Positions 13,582 through 25,470 of a stretch of 64,000 bases of DNA are shown piece by piece. Made by a program: the position numbers and the translations under genes. Numbering within the stretch: position 1 is the stretch's first letter; every line of letters begins with the position of its first letter. The notes beneath the pieces were generated by a model. The model was not told where the DNA came from. It did not search any database and worked only from the letters and a program-made list of their open reading frames with translations. Source of the DNA: Myrmaecium sp. VS I D KN 1 (Eukaryota; Ascomycota; Dothideomycetes; Valsariales; Valsariaceae); NCBI GenBank assembly GCA_019775845.1, contig JADQAV010000008.1, forward strand, positions 1,044,884 through 1,108,883, written 5' to 3'.

Positions 13582-14124
13582 TCTGTTTGTTCCCCTCCTG
13601 CCCTGGCTTGGTTTGCGCGTGCCCGTGCGCCCGTGCCTCCGCTCCCTCCCCGGCCTTGGCAGGCTGCTGTAGAATGTCATGATTATCATTATCAGGCGTT
13701 TACGCTGTGCCGTTGGTTTGATTCATTCGTGGTTGTAAATGGTTGACCCCGACATCGTAGACATTTCGGAGCCCGCCGGCTGCTATAGACCGCACGGCAT
13801 CGTGAGTTTCCTTCGAGGACTTTTGGTCCCTGGTGTCCTCGTACGTGTTGTAGAGAGGCACTGGCGGCTTGCTACGAAGCGGCAAGTTGACACCGTAGCA
13901 GATCAAACGGGTCTTCTGTTCTTCCCTTCACAAAAAGTAATTCTCGCATTGCTAAACCGCTCGAAAATGTTTACAAGACAAATGCGAATATCAAACGCTC
14001 GTGGGTACCCCGCAATAAACCGTATACGCAGTATTTGAACGCCATGCAAGAAAATCAAGAACGAGGGGGAAACCTGCCCACTGTACAAACATAGCTTGAT
14101 CATCCGACGGCATCACTATACTGC
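13582..14124. other. convergent 3' intergenic region
   Basis: About 540 bp between the stop codons of the transporter (+) and NUO78 (-). It should contain both 3' UTRs and polyadenylation sites. No gene is seen. Confidence 0.5.
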
Positions 14125-16596
14125 CTATGCTGAGGACGTCGCAGCAGCCGGATGGTCCGGGGGGCCGTAGCCCAGTTGCTCTCCCGGAGCCAGGTAGTTC
14201 GTACGTGCGATCTTGGCTGCCTTCGCTGCCGAGCACCGCGCCATTGTTGGAGAGCTTAAGGTTGAGTGGTTAGCGATGTAGCGACAAAGGGCTTACTTGA
14301 ACAGCGTCCACTTACTTCCTCGAGATGGCGTCCGTGAAATAGAAGTTCTCTATCACCTTCTTGAAAGGCTCATTGGTGGGATGAAAACCCTTGTTCTGGT
14401 CGACGAGCTGGACCTTGCTCAAGGATGTAAGACCGGTCCTCTCCAACACGTCGTACCTCCTGAGGATGGGCGAGATCTCCTCCATGCGGTCACGGAGAGC
14501 CTCCACATCATCATATGGAAGTGGCGCACCGAGATACTCGCTAACAGCGCGAATGATCTTCCAGTCCGGTCTAGCAACACCGGGCAGCGAGACAGCAGCT
14601 CTGGTCATCTGTGCACGACCTTCGGTGTTCACGTAGGTTGCGTTCTTCTCCGTGTAAGCAGCACCGGGAAGGATAACATCAGCAATCTGGGCGCCCCGAT
14701 CACCGTGGTGACCCTGGTACACAACGAAAGCATCCTTGGGTATCTCGGCCTCATTAATCTCGTCGGCGCCAAGAAGCCAGATGAACTTGGGTTTGGTCTC
14801 AGCAACGGCAGGTGAAGGAACGGTGAAGCCGATCTCATAAGCGCCAGCACGGCTGGCAGACCTTTGGAGGACGTTGTAGCCATTCCATCCCTCGGTCACG
14901 AAGTTTGACTTATGCTTCTCTACGAAGCTGCCCACGGTCTCAAAGATGGCTTTGGCATCTGGATGTTCGACTGCACCGCTTCCAACAATGATCATAGGCT
15001 TCTGAGCTCCTGCAAGCTTCTTGCCGAACTCGCCAGAAAGGGCCTGCTTGAGATCGGTGACGTTCTTGCCAAGGCCCTCGTACTCGAAGGTGCTTTCGAA
15101 ATCTTCACCGACGAGGCCGATCTGAAGATCAGAACGCAGCCATTGCTTCCTGATGCGAGCGTTGAACACGGCAGCTTCGTGTCGGGGGTTAGTGCCAACC
15201 AGCAGGATGGCATCAGCCTCCTCGACACCGTAAATCTTGGAGTTCAAAGTGTAGTTGGCACGGACATCGACACCATGGGCAACAGGTTGGCTGCCTTGGG
15301 GTTGGTCTAAGGCGAGGTTCTCAGAACCAAGCTTATTGGCCAAGTCCTTCATAGCGACCAAGGTCTCGGTCTCGATGAGATCACCAGCAATGACCTTAAA
15401 TTCATTTTCCTTTGGCGCGAGCCTCTGGTAAGCCTCGCCAATTTCAACAAGCGCCTGCTCCCAGGTAGCAGGAATAAACTGGTCCTCTTTGCGGATCAGC
15501 GGGTTCACAAGACGCTGGGTGCTAAGGGCGTCGCAAGCAAAACGAGTCTTGTCGTTGATCCACTCCTCGTTGATATCATCGTTCAGTCTGGGGAGTACTC
15601 TCAAAACCTGAAGGCCGCGAGCGTCAATCCGGATATTAGAACCCAGTCCATCAAGAACATCAATCGATTCGGAATGGTATAGTTCCCACGGTCGAGCTTT
15701 GAACGCGTACGGCTTGGATGTGAGGGCACCAACCGGGCATAGGTCAATGACGTTTCCTGAGAGTTCGGAATCTAGGGATCTCTCGAGATAGGTTCCGATC
15801 TGCATGTCATTTCCGCGACCGGTTGTGCCAAACTCGGGTGCGCCGGCAATATCATTCGAGAACCGCACGCATCTTGTGCAGTGAATACATCTATTCATAG
15901 AGGTCTATTCCGGGTTAGCTTCTAGGCCATTGGATCGAGAAAGGATGTAAACACCTTGATTAAAGGTCCAATGTTCTTATCTTCAACAGCACGCTTGCCA
16001 CCGAGCTCATGGAACCGTCCGCGGTCAGCGCCGTATCTCATAGACTGATCCTGAAGATCACATTCACCACCCTGGTCGCAGATAGGGCAATCCAAGGGGT
16101 GGTTGGCTAAGAGGAACTCCATGACGCCCTCACGGGCCTTGTGGACAAGCGGAGAGTCGGTCTTGACAACCATGCCCGGCTGCACTGGCCAGGCGCAGGA
16201 AGCCACAGGCTTCGGTGCTCTTTCCACCTCGACCAAACACATACGGCAGTTTCCGGCAATCATAAGCTTTTCATGGTAGCAGTATCTTGGGACTGTGGAC
16301 CCCGCCTTTTCGCATGCCTGGATGAGCGATGAACCGGCTGCATGCGATGTGAGACGCGGTGATTGTAGGTTTTGTGCAGGCCCTAGCATCGCATACCTTC
16401 GATTGATACCTTCTTGCCATCTGCCGAGGACGTTAGTGCGGTGCCAGTAAGTCTGGGGTAACAACAATGTACCTATCGTGAGCTCAACTTCGGCCGGCCT
16501 CGGTGCGGTCGTTACGAATGTTCGACGAGCACGAGCGCCGAGGCTCGATAGCCGCTGGGGCGTTTTCAATGACCGAAGCAATTGCTGCCGCAACAT
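14125..16596 (-). CDS. nuo78: NADH:ubiquinone oxidoreductase 78 kDa subunit (NDUFS1), mitochondrial
   Basis: Five exons: 16596..16473, 16420..16397, 16337..15955, 15904..14316 and 14254..14125, giving about 749 aa, the expected size. The subunit is the largest of the complex I peripheral arm and carries the N1b, N4 and N5 iron-sulfur clusters between NADH and ubiquinone. An Arg-rich mitochondrial presequence ([16 protein letters not shown]) precedes the ferredoxin-like domain ([21 protein letters not shown]). The His/Cys cluster region [18 protein letters not shown] and the cysteine motif [13 protein letters not shown] follow, then the molybdopterin-oxidoreductase-like fold. Exon 2 is only 24 nt and supplies DGKKVSIE of the ferredoxin strand. 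The last exon adds the conserved tail [12 protein letters not shown]; without it the frame stops early after AISRK. Confidence 0.95.
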
Positions 16597-17895
16597 ATCG
16601 GGGTGGGTGGGCTGAGCGGGTGAGTGTGGGGATGGCGATGGGGATAGTGCTGGAGGTTCGTGGAGAAGGCGTGGATGATTCCATAGCGCTAGTACGGCTA
16701 GATAATCCGGATTGGCCCGCTATGATTGGCCCGCCCCACAACCCCCTACCTACAAAACCGAAGTCTCGTGTTCGCCCGCGACCCTTTCTTCCTCTTTTCT
16801 TCTTCAACTCATTTTCCGGGCACGCTTTATTGTGGGAAGATTTGTCCGATTGTCGGCCTCGTTCGACCCTCGACTCTCCAACTCATCTTCCTCTGCTATG
16901 TGTCCCAGAGCGCGACTCACCGGGCGCCGTAGCTGGACCAACCTAGGGTTACCTATGATGCTTTGTTCCTTACCAACGGCTGCTACATCCATCCATCTAT
17001 TCACCCGTTCAGCCACCATACTGGGCCTCCCTACTGCATGTTGAACCGATCGGGTGCAATAAGGCTCACAATGCATTGCCTTCATGATCAATCATCATTG
17101 CTTGTCGTGCAACTCAGCGCTCAGTTCTTCAAAATTGTAGTAGATCCGTGCTCGCGTCGGTGAAATTTTCTCCCACCGTGCGCAGCCATCCGAGGAAAGA
17201 AGTGCTGTGTAAACACGCGGAACCGACTCCTACCATAAGACAATTCGGGAAAACCTACCGTACTTTGCATGCATATCTCTTCGGGTCACGGAGGTCACAA
17301 ACCATACTTCCGGGCCCTTCACTTTCGTTGAAGTCAACCGTTCGCTTATGTGCTTGGGCACTCGATTGCGGCCTCAACCTGCTCTTCATCTGCACGCAGT
17401 TGCCCATCTCTTTTGCAACGACCAACTACCCGCTTACCGCTGGGCGGATGCAGGGAAGAACATGTTAATAAATATACGGACATTCCAAGAGTGCAAGCCA
17501 TGCAGAGCGGGGTGCATGAGGGTATCTCTTCGACATGCATCTCTTGGGTATCCGTGAGGTAAATATTTTCGAATATCAATATACCTTCTAGTCTTGCTCT
17601 CAGTCTAAGTCGATTTTGGTGTCTCGTCTACTCTTCTTCTCCCGCTTTCAACTTCTTCACATGATCCTCCGCTATCGGCTGCTATCCGTCCATATGAACG
17701 GATAAAGGCAAGCAGACAAGTCCTTTACCGCCCGCCGGCAAAGGCTTGCAGAGCGGCTGCCTGCAGCATGCGTTTTCCCTCGTTGTCAAGTGACTCTACT
17801 CCCTGATCCTCATAGTCTTCGGTCAGAACCTTCGAGGAGAGGAGTAAGAGCGATTAATCTCCTATAATCTCAATATCGTGAATACCGAGTCAAAG
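16597..17895. promoter_or_regulatory. divergent upstream region of nuo78 and rhodopsin-domain gene
   Basis: About 1.3 kb between two divergent genes, expected to hold both promoters. Open frames are short and overlapping on both strands. No TATA box or known site stands out. Confidence 0.35.
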
Positions 17896-19042
17896 ATGGC
17901 TTCTTCTGACACCGAGTCAAGGCTGCGGGCTGAAATCGCTGCAATTTCGACTCTGCTCCCCCTGGCATGGGTTACACTGCTCCTGCGGGTGTGGGCTCGA
18001 GCAGGGAACCATGGGATGGATGACTATATGATGGCACTCTCTGTGGTCAGTAGAAGCCCTTCCTCAGGTCCGGCTAGAACTCAATTTTCCAGATGCTATT
18101 CACCTGCTACTGTGCCTTCACGGCCGTCGAGCTATCACTTGGAGGATACACCCACCTGCTTGAAGTTACCGAAAAGCCGGTCAAGGTGATTCCCATCGAG
18201 ACCCAATCTCCGAGTCCGCGTTAACAAGGCGATGAAGTATGTGCTGCTGATAGAGTCATGCTACGGCCTGACCAATATCGCGGTCAAACTCTCCCTGGGC
18301 CTGTTCTTCCTTCGAGCCATCCCAATAATCCTATGGCAGCGCCGGATGCTCTGGGCAACGATCTTCCTCACTGTGTCATACGGGATCGTCTATTCCCTCC
18401 TCACGATCTTTCAGTGCGGAACGCCAGCCCATTTCGTCTCGGGCAAACTGTCAGGGCAAGGCTGTTTGCCGCCCTCCGTGGTCCTTGGCACCAGTTATGT
18501 CCACGCTGCTCTCAGTATCATTGCAGAATGGACCTTTGTCCTTCTGCCCCTCTCCATGTTGAAGGAACTCATCTCCCTAACTCGCCAGGAGAAGTGGGCT
18601 GTGGGCATCATCATGGTCATAGGAGCGATGTTCGTGATTCGAAGACTCCCCACCATATCCGTATTAGACTGACTGACCTTGCAAAGTGGCAGTATAGCGT
18701 CGATCGTGCGTATCCCTTTCATCAAAGGTCTAGTCATCGGGAACGACTTCTTCTGTAGGTCTCCTATTGTACACCCGCAACTACAGTACAGGCGCTGACC
18801 AGTGCGTAGATAATGCGGCTATGATATCTATCATGTCCACCATTGAACTGGGTACGAGCGCAGTGGCCGGGAGCCTTGCGACTCTTCGCCCGCTGGTGAG
18901 GCGCTGGATGCCTACCCTTACTGCTCGGTCCACACGGACGGAAAGCCGAGTCTCCCGATTCACACGTATGAAGGATGAACATTCTGGTGGTGACGGTCTC
19001 TTGGATGGGCGTCAGAGCTCGAGCGTTGTTGGAAAAGCTTGA
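17896..19042 (+). CDS. fungal rhodopsin-domain (SAT4-like) integral membrane protein
   Basis: Five exons: 17896..18045, 18093..18185, 18229..18629, 18687..18754 and 18810..19042, about 314 aa with consistent phases. Hydrophobic segments include IAAISTLLPLAWVTLLLRV, IAVKLSLGLFFLRAIP, WATIFLTVSYGIVYSLL, AALSIIAEWTFVLLPL and GIIMVIGAI. The spacing and motifs (WARAGNHGMDDYMM after helix 1, SIVRIPFI, a final SLATLRPLVRRWMP) match the fungal seven-helix family often annotated as SAT4 or PTH11-related. Members are proposed plasma-membrane sensors, but most are functionally uncharacterised. The intron 18186..18228 is only 43 nt. The cytosolic tail is short compared with the paralogue at 32933. Confidence 0.8.
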
Positions 19043-20056
19043 TGCGGATATGAACTTGGACAGGTTTGGCTGGAGTCCCAGTTGGAGAATGACGAATGCC
19101 TCGGGGGTGCGATCCTCCTTACGTCGACCAGATTGAAAATCGTGGAGGGAGTATACTCATCAGTAGCTTATGGCTGTTCAGTCAAGGGTATCTTTTCCCC
19201 TGTATTTATTGGAGATCTAAAACATCAATATAGCTTGATTCTTATTAGAACCTGCAAACCAAGAAATCGCGAGTCGGCTGCTGTAGTCACATAAGCACAC
19301 ATGGCACACAAGTCAGAAGTGATGAAAGTTGAAGACCTATGAGATCGAGACCATGAAACCGGACCTCCTTCTGTACAGCTAGGAAGCGCAGAGATGTGTA
19401 GTTATATAGAAATAGGAAGGATACTGGCATTAAAGGAGCAGCGAGGCCTTCTCTAAGAGAAGGAAGGAAACATTTCTTTTTTTTTTTCTCTCTGATTATT
19501 TTTATTTCCTTTTAGATAGCTATGCTTGCATTTTCAACGGCAATAGGAGAAGAGATGAAAGGAATAGGAGACTGAATGAGACGATCTACTCTGAGGAACC
19601 AGCGAATCAAAGCATTCACAATTGACAGAAGGATGACATGACCATGGTAGGTCAGGAGGATACAGAAGGTAGGCTGAGATGAGGCTGGACCCCCGACTGT
19701 GTGGGCGGGCGTGGTGTGGTGGCGTGCGGATGTTCGGGGAAGTCAGGCTCGGGAGGGACAAGGGACCAACAAGGGACGGCACCGAGGGACTTGAGGTGAC
19801 CCGCCTGCCTGGTCTTTCTCACGGTCGTGCCTGACTTCGCCGGCCCGTGCCTGACCCCAACGCCGACCACGCCGACCTCTCCGACCTCTCATCTTTCCCG
19901 CAACTCATCGTCGACCGGCTGTCAGGCCACTCCCGCTTCAATCTCACTCCATGCCCTCGCCCATTCGCCGGCCGTGACGGTTTCTTTTCTTGCTCGCCAG
20001 ATCGACAAACCTCCCGTTCCTTTTCTGTACATATATATATACCCGCACCGCCCCCC
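19043..20056. other. intergenic before HEM13
   Basis: About 1 kb with a T-rich run at ~19472-19506 and an alternating TA stretch at ~20029-20041 just upstream of the HEM13 start. It should contain the HEM13 promoter and 5' UTR. No gene is supported. Confidence 0.4.
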
Positions 20057-21398
20057 ATGGCTTCCCTCCGGACCTCCGCACAATTGTTGCGACCACGCTT
20101 CTTCCAACAAAGTTACGGCAGCAGAGCCCTCCGCGTCGATTACTTCAATCCCAGAGTCTTCGGTCGAACAGCCCGACACTCCTCCACCGGCGGACCTCGT
20201 TATCGACGATCAGCGTCTGATCACCCGGGGTACAATAGAGTCTGGGCTCCCCGACTTCGGATTTTGATCGGTATACCTTTCTTAACGGCCCTCATCTATT
20301 CAATGGTACCGAACTTCCCTTCCAAGAGCGCGCGGCAGACGGAGGGCGCCCTGGCTAATCCTTACGTTGGTACAGGCAACCTCCGAGAATCCTGAGAGTC
20401 TCGACTCCCCCACCATCGCCGAGCGAGACAGCCTCATGAAGCGGGAGTCGGGGGTGACGGAGAACTCGCCGATGCGCTTGCGCATGGAACAGTTCATCAA
20501 GGAGCAACAGAAGAAGATTGTGGCCGAGCTCGAGCGGGTGGACGGGAAGAAGTTCCTCGTCGACACCTGGCAGCGACCGCAAGGCGGCGGCGGGATCACA
20601 TGCGTGCTGCAGGACGGCAACGTCTTCGAGAAGGCCGGTTGCAACATCTCAGTGGTTTATGGCACTCTACCGCGGTCTGCGATCCAGGCCATGCGGGTCA
20701 ACCACAAGGCGCTGGACCCGGACGTCGACTCGCTTGAGTTCTTCGCGGCAGGGCTGAGCATGGTGCTGCACCCCAGCAACCCCATGGCACCCACCGTTCA
20801 CTTGAACTACCGCTACTTCGAGACGGCCGACGCGGACGGCAACAGCACGGCGTGGTGGTACGGCGGCGGTTGCGACCTGACCCCGTCATACCTCTTCGAC
20901 GAGGACGCCATCCACTTCCACAAAACGATCAAGGAGGTGTGCGACAAGCACGACCCGGCCTACTACCCCCGCTTCAAGAAGTGGTGCGACAGCTACTTCA
21001 ACAACAAGCACCGGGGCGAGTCGCGCGGCGTGGGCGGCATCTTCTTCGACGACCTCGACGAGACGGAGAAGGACCAGGAGCAGCTCTTCGCGTACGTGCA
21101 GGACTGCCTCAAGGCCTTCCTGCCCTCCTACATCCCCATCATCGAGCGGCGCAAGGACATGCCCTTCACGGAGCAGGAGAAGCTCTGGCAGCAGCTCCGC
21201 CGGGGCCGCTACGTCGAGTTCAACCTGGTGCACGACCGCGGCACCTCCTTCGGCCTCAACACCCCCGGCAGCCGCGTCGAGAGCATCCTCATGAGTCTCC
21301 CGCTCACGGCTCGCTGGCAATACATGCACGAGCCTGAGAAGGGCTCCCGGGAGGAGCGCCTCCTGAACGTTCTTAAGAACCCGAAGGAGTGGGTGTGA
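20057..21398 (+). CDS. HEM13: coproporphyrinogen III oxidase (oxygen-dependent), heme biosynthesis
   Basis: Two exons, 20057..20305 and 20376..21398, about 423 aa. The enzyme oxidatively decarboxylates coproporphyrinogen III to protoporphyrinogen IX using O2, the third-last step of heme synthesis. The second exon holds the complete domain with family signatures [59 protein letters not shown] and the C-terminal [10 protein letters not shown]. The N-terminal exon has an Arg/Ser-rich segment followed by a hydrophobic stretch ([17 protein letters not shown]), suggesting mitochondrial targeting or membrane anchoring. The intron 20306..20375 has a CTAAT branch-like site and a good acceptor, but its GTACCG donor is weak. 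It is the only phase-compatible solution I found, so the exact join is less certain than the enzyme identity. Confidence 0.92.
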
Positions 21399-22121
21399 TT
21401 GTAGGCTAGACCAGCGGGCGGACGGGACGGGCCGCGAGGGAGTGAGCATCCTTTGCATTCATTGGACTGAAAGGGAAAAGAGAGGTGAAGGGGAGGACTT
21501 GGAAATACCTGCGCCTCGAAAACTCGGGGTTTGTGGAAGGGGCGTATGACGGGGCATATCATCCTTATCATGGTTGCCCATCATCTTGAGCGGGGTTAAA
21601 GACGTTTCATGTACGATTAGGAGGAAGGACTCATGAAGGCTGCCTATAGATCAATGACGGAAAGCGCGGGCGCAAAAACGGACTGTCTCATCTCTTTTCT
21701 GTTTATTATGCTCTACTAGTATATGGAGTATATGGAAAGACGGCGGGGGTGGAACGAAGTCGAATACTGTATCATCATCATCATCATCATCATCATTATC
21801 ATATCTACCGTATGGATCGTACATCATGATTGCTCATCTTCCACGCTTCAGAAGAATAAGAGAAAGACCGGTCCGAAACCCCCAACTCCGTGTATATACA
21901 TAAAAATTATATTATCCATCTATTGAATAAAACACCCTCCAAAAGCGAAAGAGGAAAGAGAAAAGAGGGACAAACGAGAGGGGGTCTCGTGCGATTAAAA
22001 CAAGGACGAAAAGGGAAAGAGGGAGATGAAAGAGAATGTACGCGGCAAGCGCGCGCGACGTTTCCACGCCACACAGGATTCCCGCTGCGTGAAACGTTGC
22101 CGGCACGGTTGGGGATTTGGG
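21399..22121. other. HEM13 3' flank with ATC microsatellite
   Basis: Non-coding sequence after HEM13. A trinucleotide run (ATC repeated about nine times) lies at ~21771-21797. Further downstream the sequence is purine-rich (~21940-22030). No gene is supported. Confidence 0.5.
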
Positions 22122-22568
22122 GGGAGACACTATACGCCACCCCACGGATTACTATCAGCAACCCCAGTGACATAAGCACCAAGCTGAATTGGTTTTAGGC
22201 CCCCTCAATTTACAAGGCAGCTCTGCGCACTCTGCCCTCAGGCAGACTCCCTACTCGCGCTCACGCCCGCGCCCGCGCCCGCGCCCTCTGCCCGCCTGCG
22301 TGCCTGCCTGCGTGCCTACCTGCGTGCCTGCGTGCCTGCAAGCCCGCCCTCTGCCCGTCTGCGTGCGTGCCTGCGTGCGTGGGAAGAAGTGCCTTGAGAG
22401 TGCGCGTATGGCAGCGCGTAGGGGGTAGTTGAGTATTTTGGGGAGGGTCAGCGCGTGCCTCCGCCTGGCACGGTACCGGCTTGGCACGTCCACCAAGACT
22501 GATGCGGTTAAGTATTATGTCACTGGGGTTGCTGATAGTAATCCGTGGGGTGGCGTATAGTGTCTCCC
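22122..22568. mobile_element. 447-bp element bounded by perfect 54-bp inverted repeats
   Basis: Positions 22122-22175 and 22515-22568 are exact reverse complements over 54 nt, starting GGGAGACACTATACGCC on the left. Similarity stops abruptly at both ends. The enclosed 339 bp is non-coding and rich in simple GC repeats (CGCCCG-type at ~22263-22290 and CCTGCGTG-type at ~22293-22382). Long inverted repeats around a non-coding core resemble a non-autonomous transposon, but the flanks (GATTTGGG and GTGAGGAG) show no target duplication. A locally duplicated, inverted segment is therefore an alternative. Confidence 0.55.
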
Positions 22569-22854
22569 GTGAGGAGGAGGAGCGGAGGTGGAAAGAGAAG
22601 GGGAGAGATGATGGGTTCTGTATCTGTACGTACGTCGATTTGTGGTTATTATATTTGCATGATGTCGATAATATCTCGCGGAAGTTTTGATCCGAGTGAG
22701 GTAGTTGCCAGCATTTCCACATGCCACCAAGGGAAGCTTGCGAGGCAGTTGAACGCCGACAGAAACGCCCCAAGGGGAAATTGTATCGTGTTATGAGCAG
22801 CGCAGAACGTGAGACTTTCATGCAACAAGCCTTCGGATCAATCAGATCCATCCC

Positions 22855-22935
22855 GGCATCGTGGCGGAGTGGTTATCGCGCAAGACTAGAAATCTTGTTC
22901 CTTCGGGAGCGTCTGTTCGAATCAGGCCGATGTCG
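22855..22935 (+). tRNA. tRNA-Ser (anticodon AGA)
   Basis: A cloverleaf can be folded. The acceptor stem GGCATCG pairs with CGATGTC (one G-T pair). The A-box is TGGCGGAGTGG. The anticodon stem CAAGA/TCTTG encloses loop CTAGAAA, with AGA at 22888-22890. A long variable arm with a TTCG loop (GTTCCTTCGGGAGC) is diagnostic of class II tRNAs. The T arm contains the B-box GTTCGAATC. A T-rich pol III terminator (TTTCTTTTT) follows at 22936. No intron is present. Confidence 0.93.
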
Positions 22936-23859
22936 TTTCTTTTTGTTTTATTTTGTTTTTTGTCTTTGCTCTCCCACCTCAACAGCGGGCTTGCACCCTC
23001 TTCTATCATTTAAAAAAGATGCATATATTTTCCTCCCCTCTTCTTTCATCCTTGATCGAGTTTCGGATGGTTTAAAGAATTATATTTTTCTTATATTAAT
23101 ATCGCGTTCAGGCTGCCCGTCGTGCCGCCTTCCATGCAATGCATCTTCTTCCCGGCGTACAAGTACTTCAGAACTGCATCTACAACAACATCCAACCGTC
23201 TACATTCACCATGCTCTGCCTCCTGCGATGGAGCCTCAACAACACTCCCTTCGTAGAGTAAGTAAGCGGATCTCCCAGATACCACTCATTGCGCATCTTG
23301 TCCTGGCTCCTCACGTCGCCGTACGAACGCTGGATACGTATGGCCGTAGACGATGAAACACACTGGCAGACGATGATGGCACATTTGACTCGCTGTGATT
23401 GGCCGAAATACGCGTATTTTCTTCTGCTTCTTTCCCTCTTTGTTGTTCGTTTCTCTTAAATCACTTTCTTGTCGGGATCCTTCCGCTTCTTTCTACATTC
23501 TTTCGTCATTAAGATTCTTCTTCTTTGGTTTTCAATGATCAAGAGATTATCAGTCGACTTTCTTCTTCTCTTTCTTTCCGGGTTGCTCATTTTGGGCGAC
23601 ATAGTCAGCTGCTCTCATTGTTACTGAAATTCATTAAATGCAATGTTACATCTGGTTTTGTCCCTCCCAAACTTCTGCCTGTTGTCCTCCAATCATCGAG
23701 GATCCATGGCACTGGATTAATCTGATAGCAGCAATATTCCGGGTATGGGACGCAGTTCTTGAATATTCTTCCCGTCTTCCTCCAATCACCAAGGATCCGA
23801 GGCACCGGATCAGTCTGCCAGCAGAAACAGTCCGGTATAGCATACCGCTCTTGGACGAA
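22936..23859. other. intergenic downstream of tRNA
   Basis: About 0.9 kb. It contains the pol III terminator, T-rich sequence, and near the right end two diverged direct repeats (see 23671-23850) next to the 3' end of the Q-rich gene. A short frame around 23145-23262 ending at a GTAAGT donor-like site has no identifiable continuation and is not called. Confidence 0.4.
23671..23850. repeat. diverged 93-bp tandem duplication
   Basis: The block starting TCCTCCAATCATCGAGGATCC at 23685 recurs as TCCTCCAATCACCAAGGATCC at 23778. Matching sub-blocks follow (GGCACTGGAT/GGCACCGGAT, TCTG, AGCAG, TCCGG). The copies are clearly related but have accumulated substitutions. They lie in the 3' flank of the Q-rich gene. 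Confidence 0.6.
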
Positions 23860-25427
23860 TCACTCACTCTCCGTCTCTGCATCAACTGTACCCTCGCTAT
23901 CGTCTTCCCCAACGACCCTCAACAACACCAAGCTCCTCGCGGCCTCCACCTCCGCCTCAACTCTTCCTCCTTCCTCACTCTCGGTCATCCTGCTCATGTT
24001 AGCATCTCCACTACCCCGCCCATCGGTCACTAAACCTACATCGCTCTTCTCTCCCACTATCTCGCCTTCGCTCTCATCTCCCGTGATCTCGACATCAGTA
24101 TCGTCATCTATCATCACGACATTGCCCTCTTCCTGGCCGTCCTGGCGCGCTCCCTGCGTCTCTGGCCCTCCTGAGGTTGAGTAGGTCCCGGGAGCCCCGA
24201 GATGCCGTGGACCACGCCACCAGGGGGGCGCGAGCTGATCGGGGAGGAGGGTGGGGATGATGTCTGGGCTTGCGTCTGGTGGTCCCTGGGCGGTTTGCTG
24301 GGGAGGGTGAGCGGTTGTTGAAGGGCTGTGTTCCTCTGGCTGGGGTTGGGACTCATGGGGCGTCCCAGTTGCTTCTTGAAGTGTATCGTGAGAGCTTCCC
24401 TCTGTCGCGCCCTCCGTCTCAGCCCCGTCGTTTGCTACAGCGGGCTGGTGCTGTTGGTCAGATGCTAACTCTGGAGTATCATGCCGCTGCTCCGGCTGCT
24501 GCTGGCATTGCACCGTTTCGGAGCGCCGGGTCGTCTCTGCTGCCTCACCAGGCACCAATGTCCCCGGCTGATGCGGTTGTGGTTCAACCTGTTCCTGCAC
24601 CTGATCCCCCTGCTTTCCCTTCCCCTTCTTCTCATTCCCTTCCGGCGGCACGGCCCACACTTCCCCCGTCCCCGTCGCGAACCATCGCTGCGGTAACACG
24701 GGCCCGAAGACACCACGCGCGAGCGGCAGTGGGCCGTGCAGGAGGAGCCGCGGCCGCGGCGCGCCGGCCGCCTCCCATGCCCGCACCTCCGCTGGACTGA
24801 GATGCAGGACGGCGCCGTCGCTGGTGGCGAAGGGCCGTCGGTTGGATCGGGGGTGGGTGCCATTGCCCGGCAGCGGCCCGCGGAGGGGGAGGAGCGGTTG
24901 AACAGCTTGCTGGGGAGGTTGTGGGCGTATGTTGGCTACATTCTGTGCCACAGGTGGTGCTGCGGTTTGAACAGATTGAGAAGACGAGGCGGCGGTCTGA
25001 GAAGAAGACGGACCCGCCGAAGGACGCGGCTGCGGATACCGCAGCAGATACTGTCCCGTCAGCAAGCCGCGCACGAATCCCGCCCGTCGCGGCCCCTCCA
25101 TCATATCCCTCACATTCCATCGCGCCTCCAGCGCCCACTGCAGCTGCTCCCACGGCCGGGCCCGCGCGTCCAGCACCTCCCGCGCAATCGTCGGCGGCAG
25201 CAGCCCGGCGAGGGTGAGCCCCGGAATCTCCGAGGGGGGCTGGAAGATGAAGGCGCCCCACTGCAGGCCCAGCTCGCGCAGGATCCGCATCCGCTCGACC
25301 GCGTCCGTCGTCTGCGCGAAGCGGCCGGTGTAGATGGCGTGCCGGATGTGCCGGCGGATCCATTCGGGTGCGGCGTGAGCGTGAGGGGCGCCTTGGATCC
25401 CTCCTCCTTCTGCTTCTGCTTCGCCCC

Positions 25428-25470
<43 letters not shown>

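Noticed and set aside
22189-22428. Frame with repeated ACVPACVP-type peptide
   Set aside because: Translation of the CCTGCGTG simple repeat inside the inverted-repeat element.
23145-23262. Small exon-like frame ending at GTAAGT
   Set aside because: No downstream acceptor with a continuing frame could be found.
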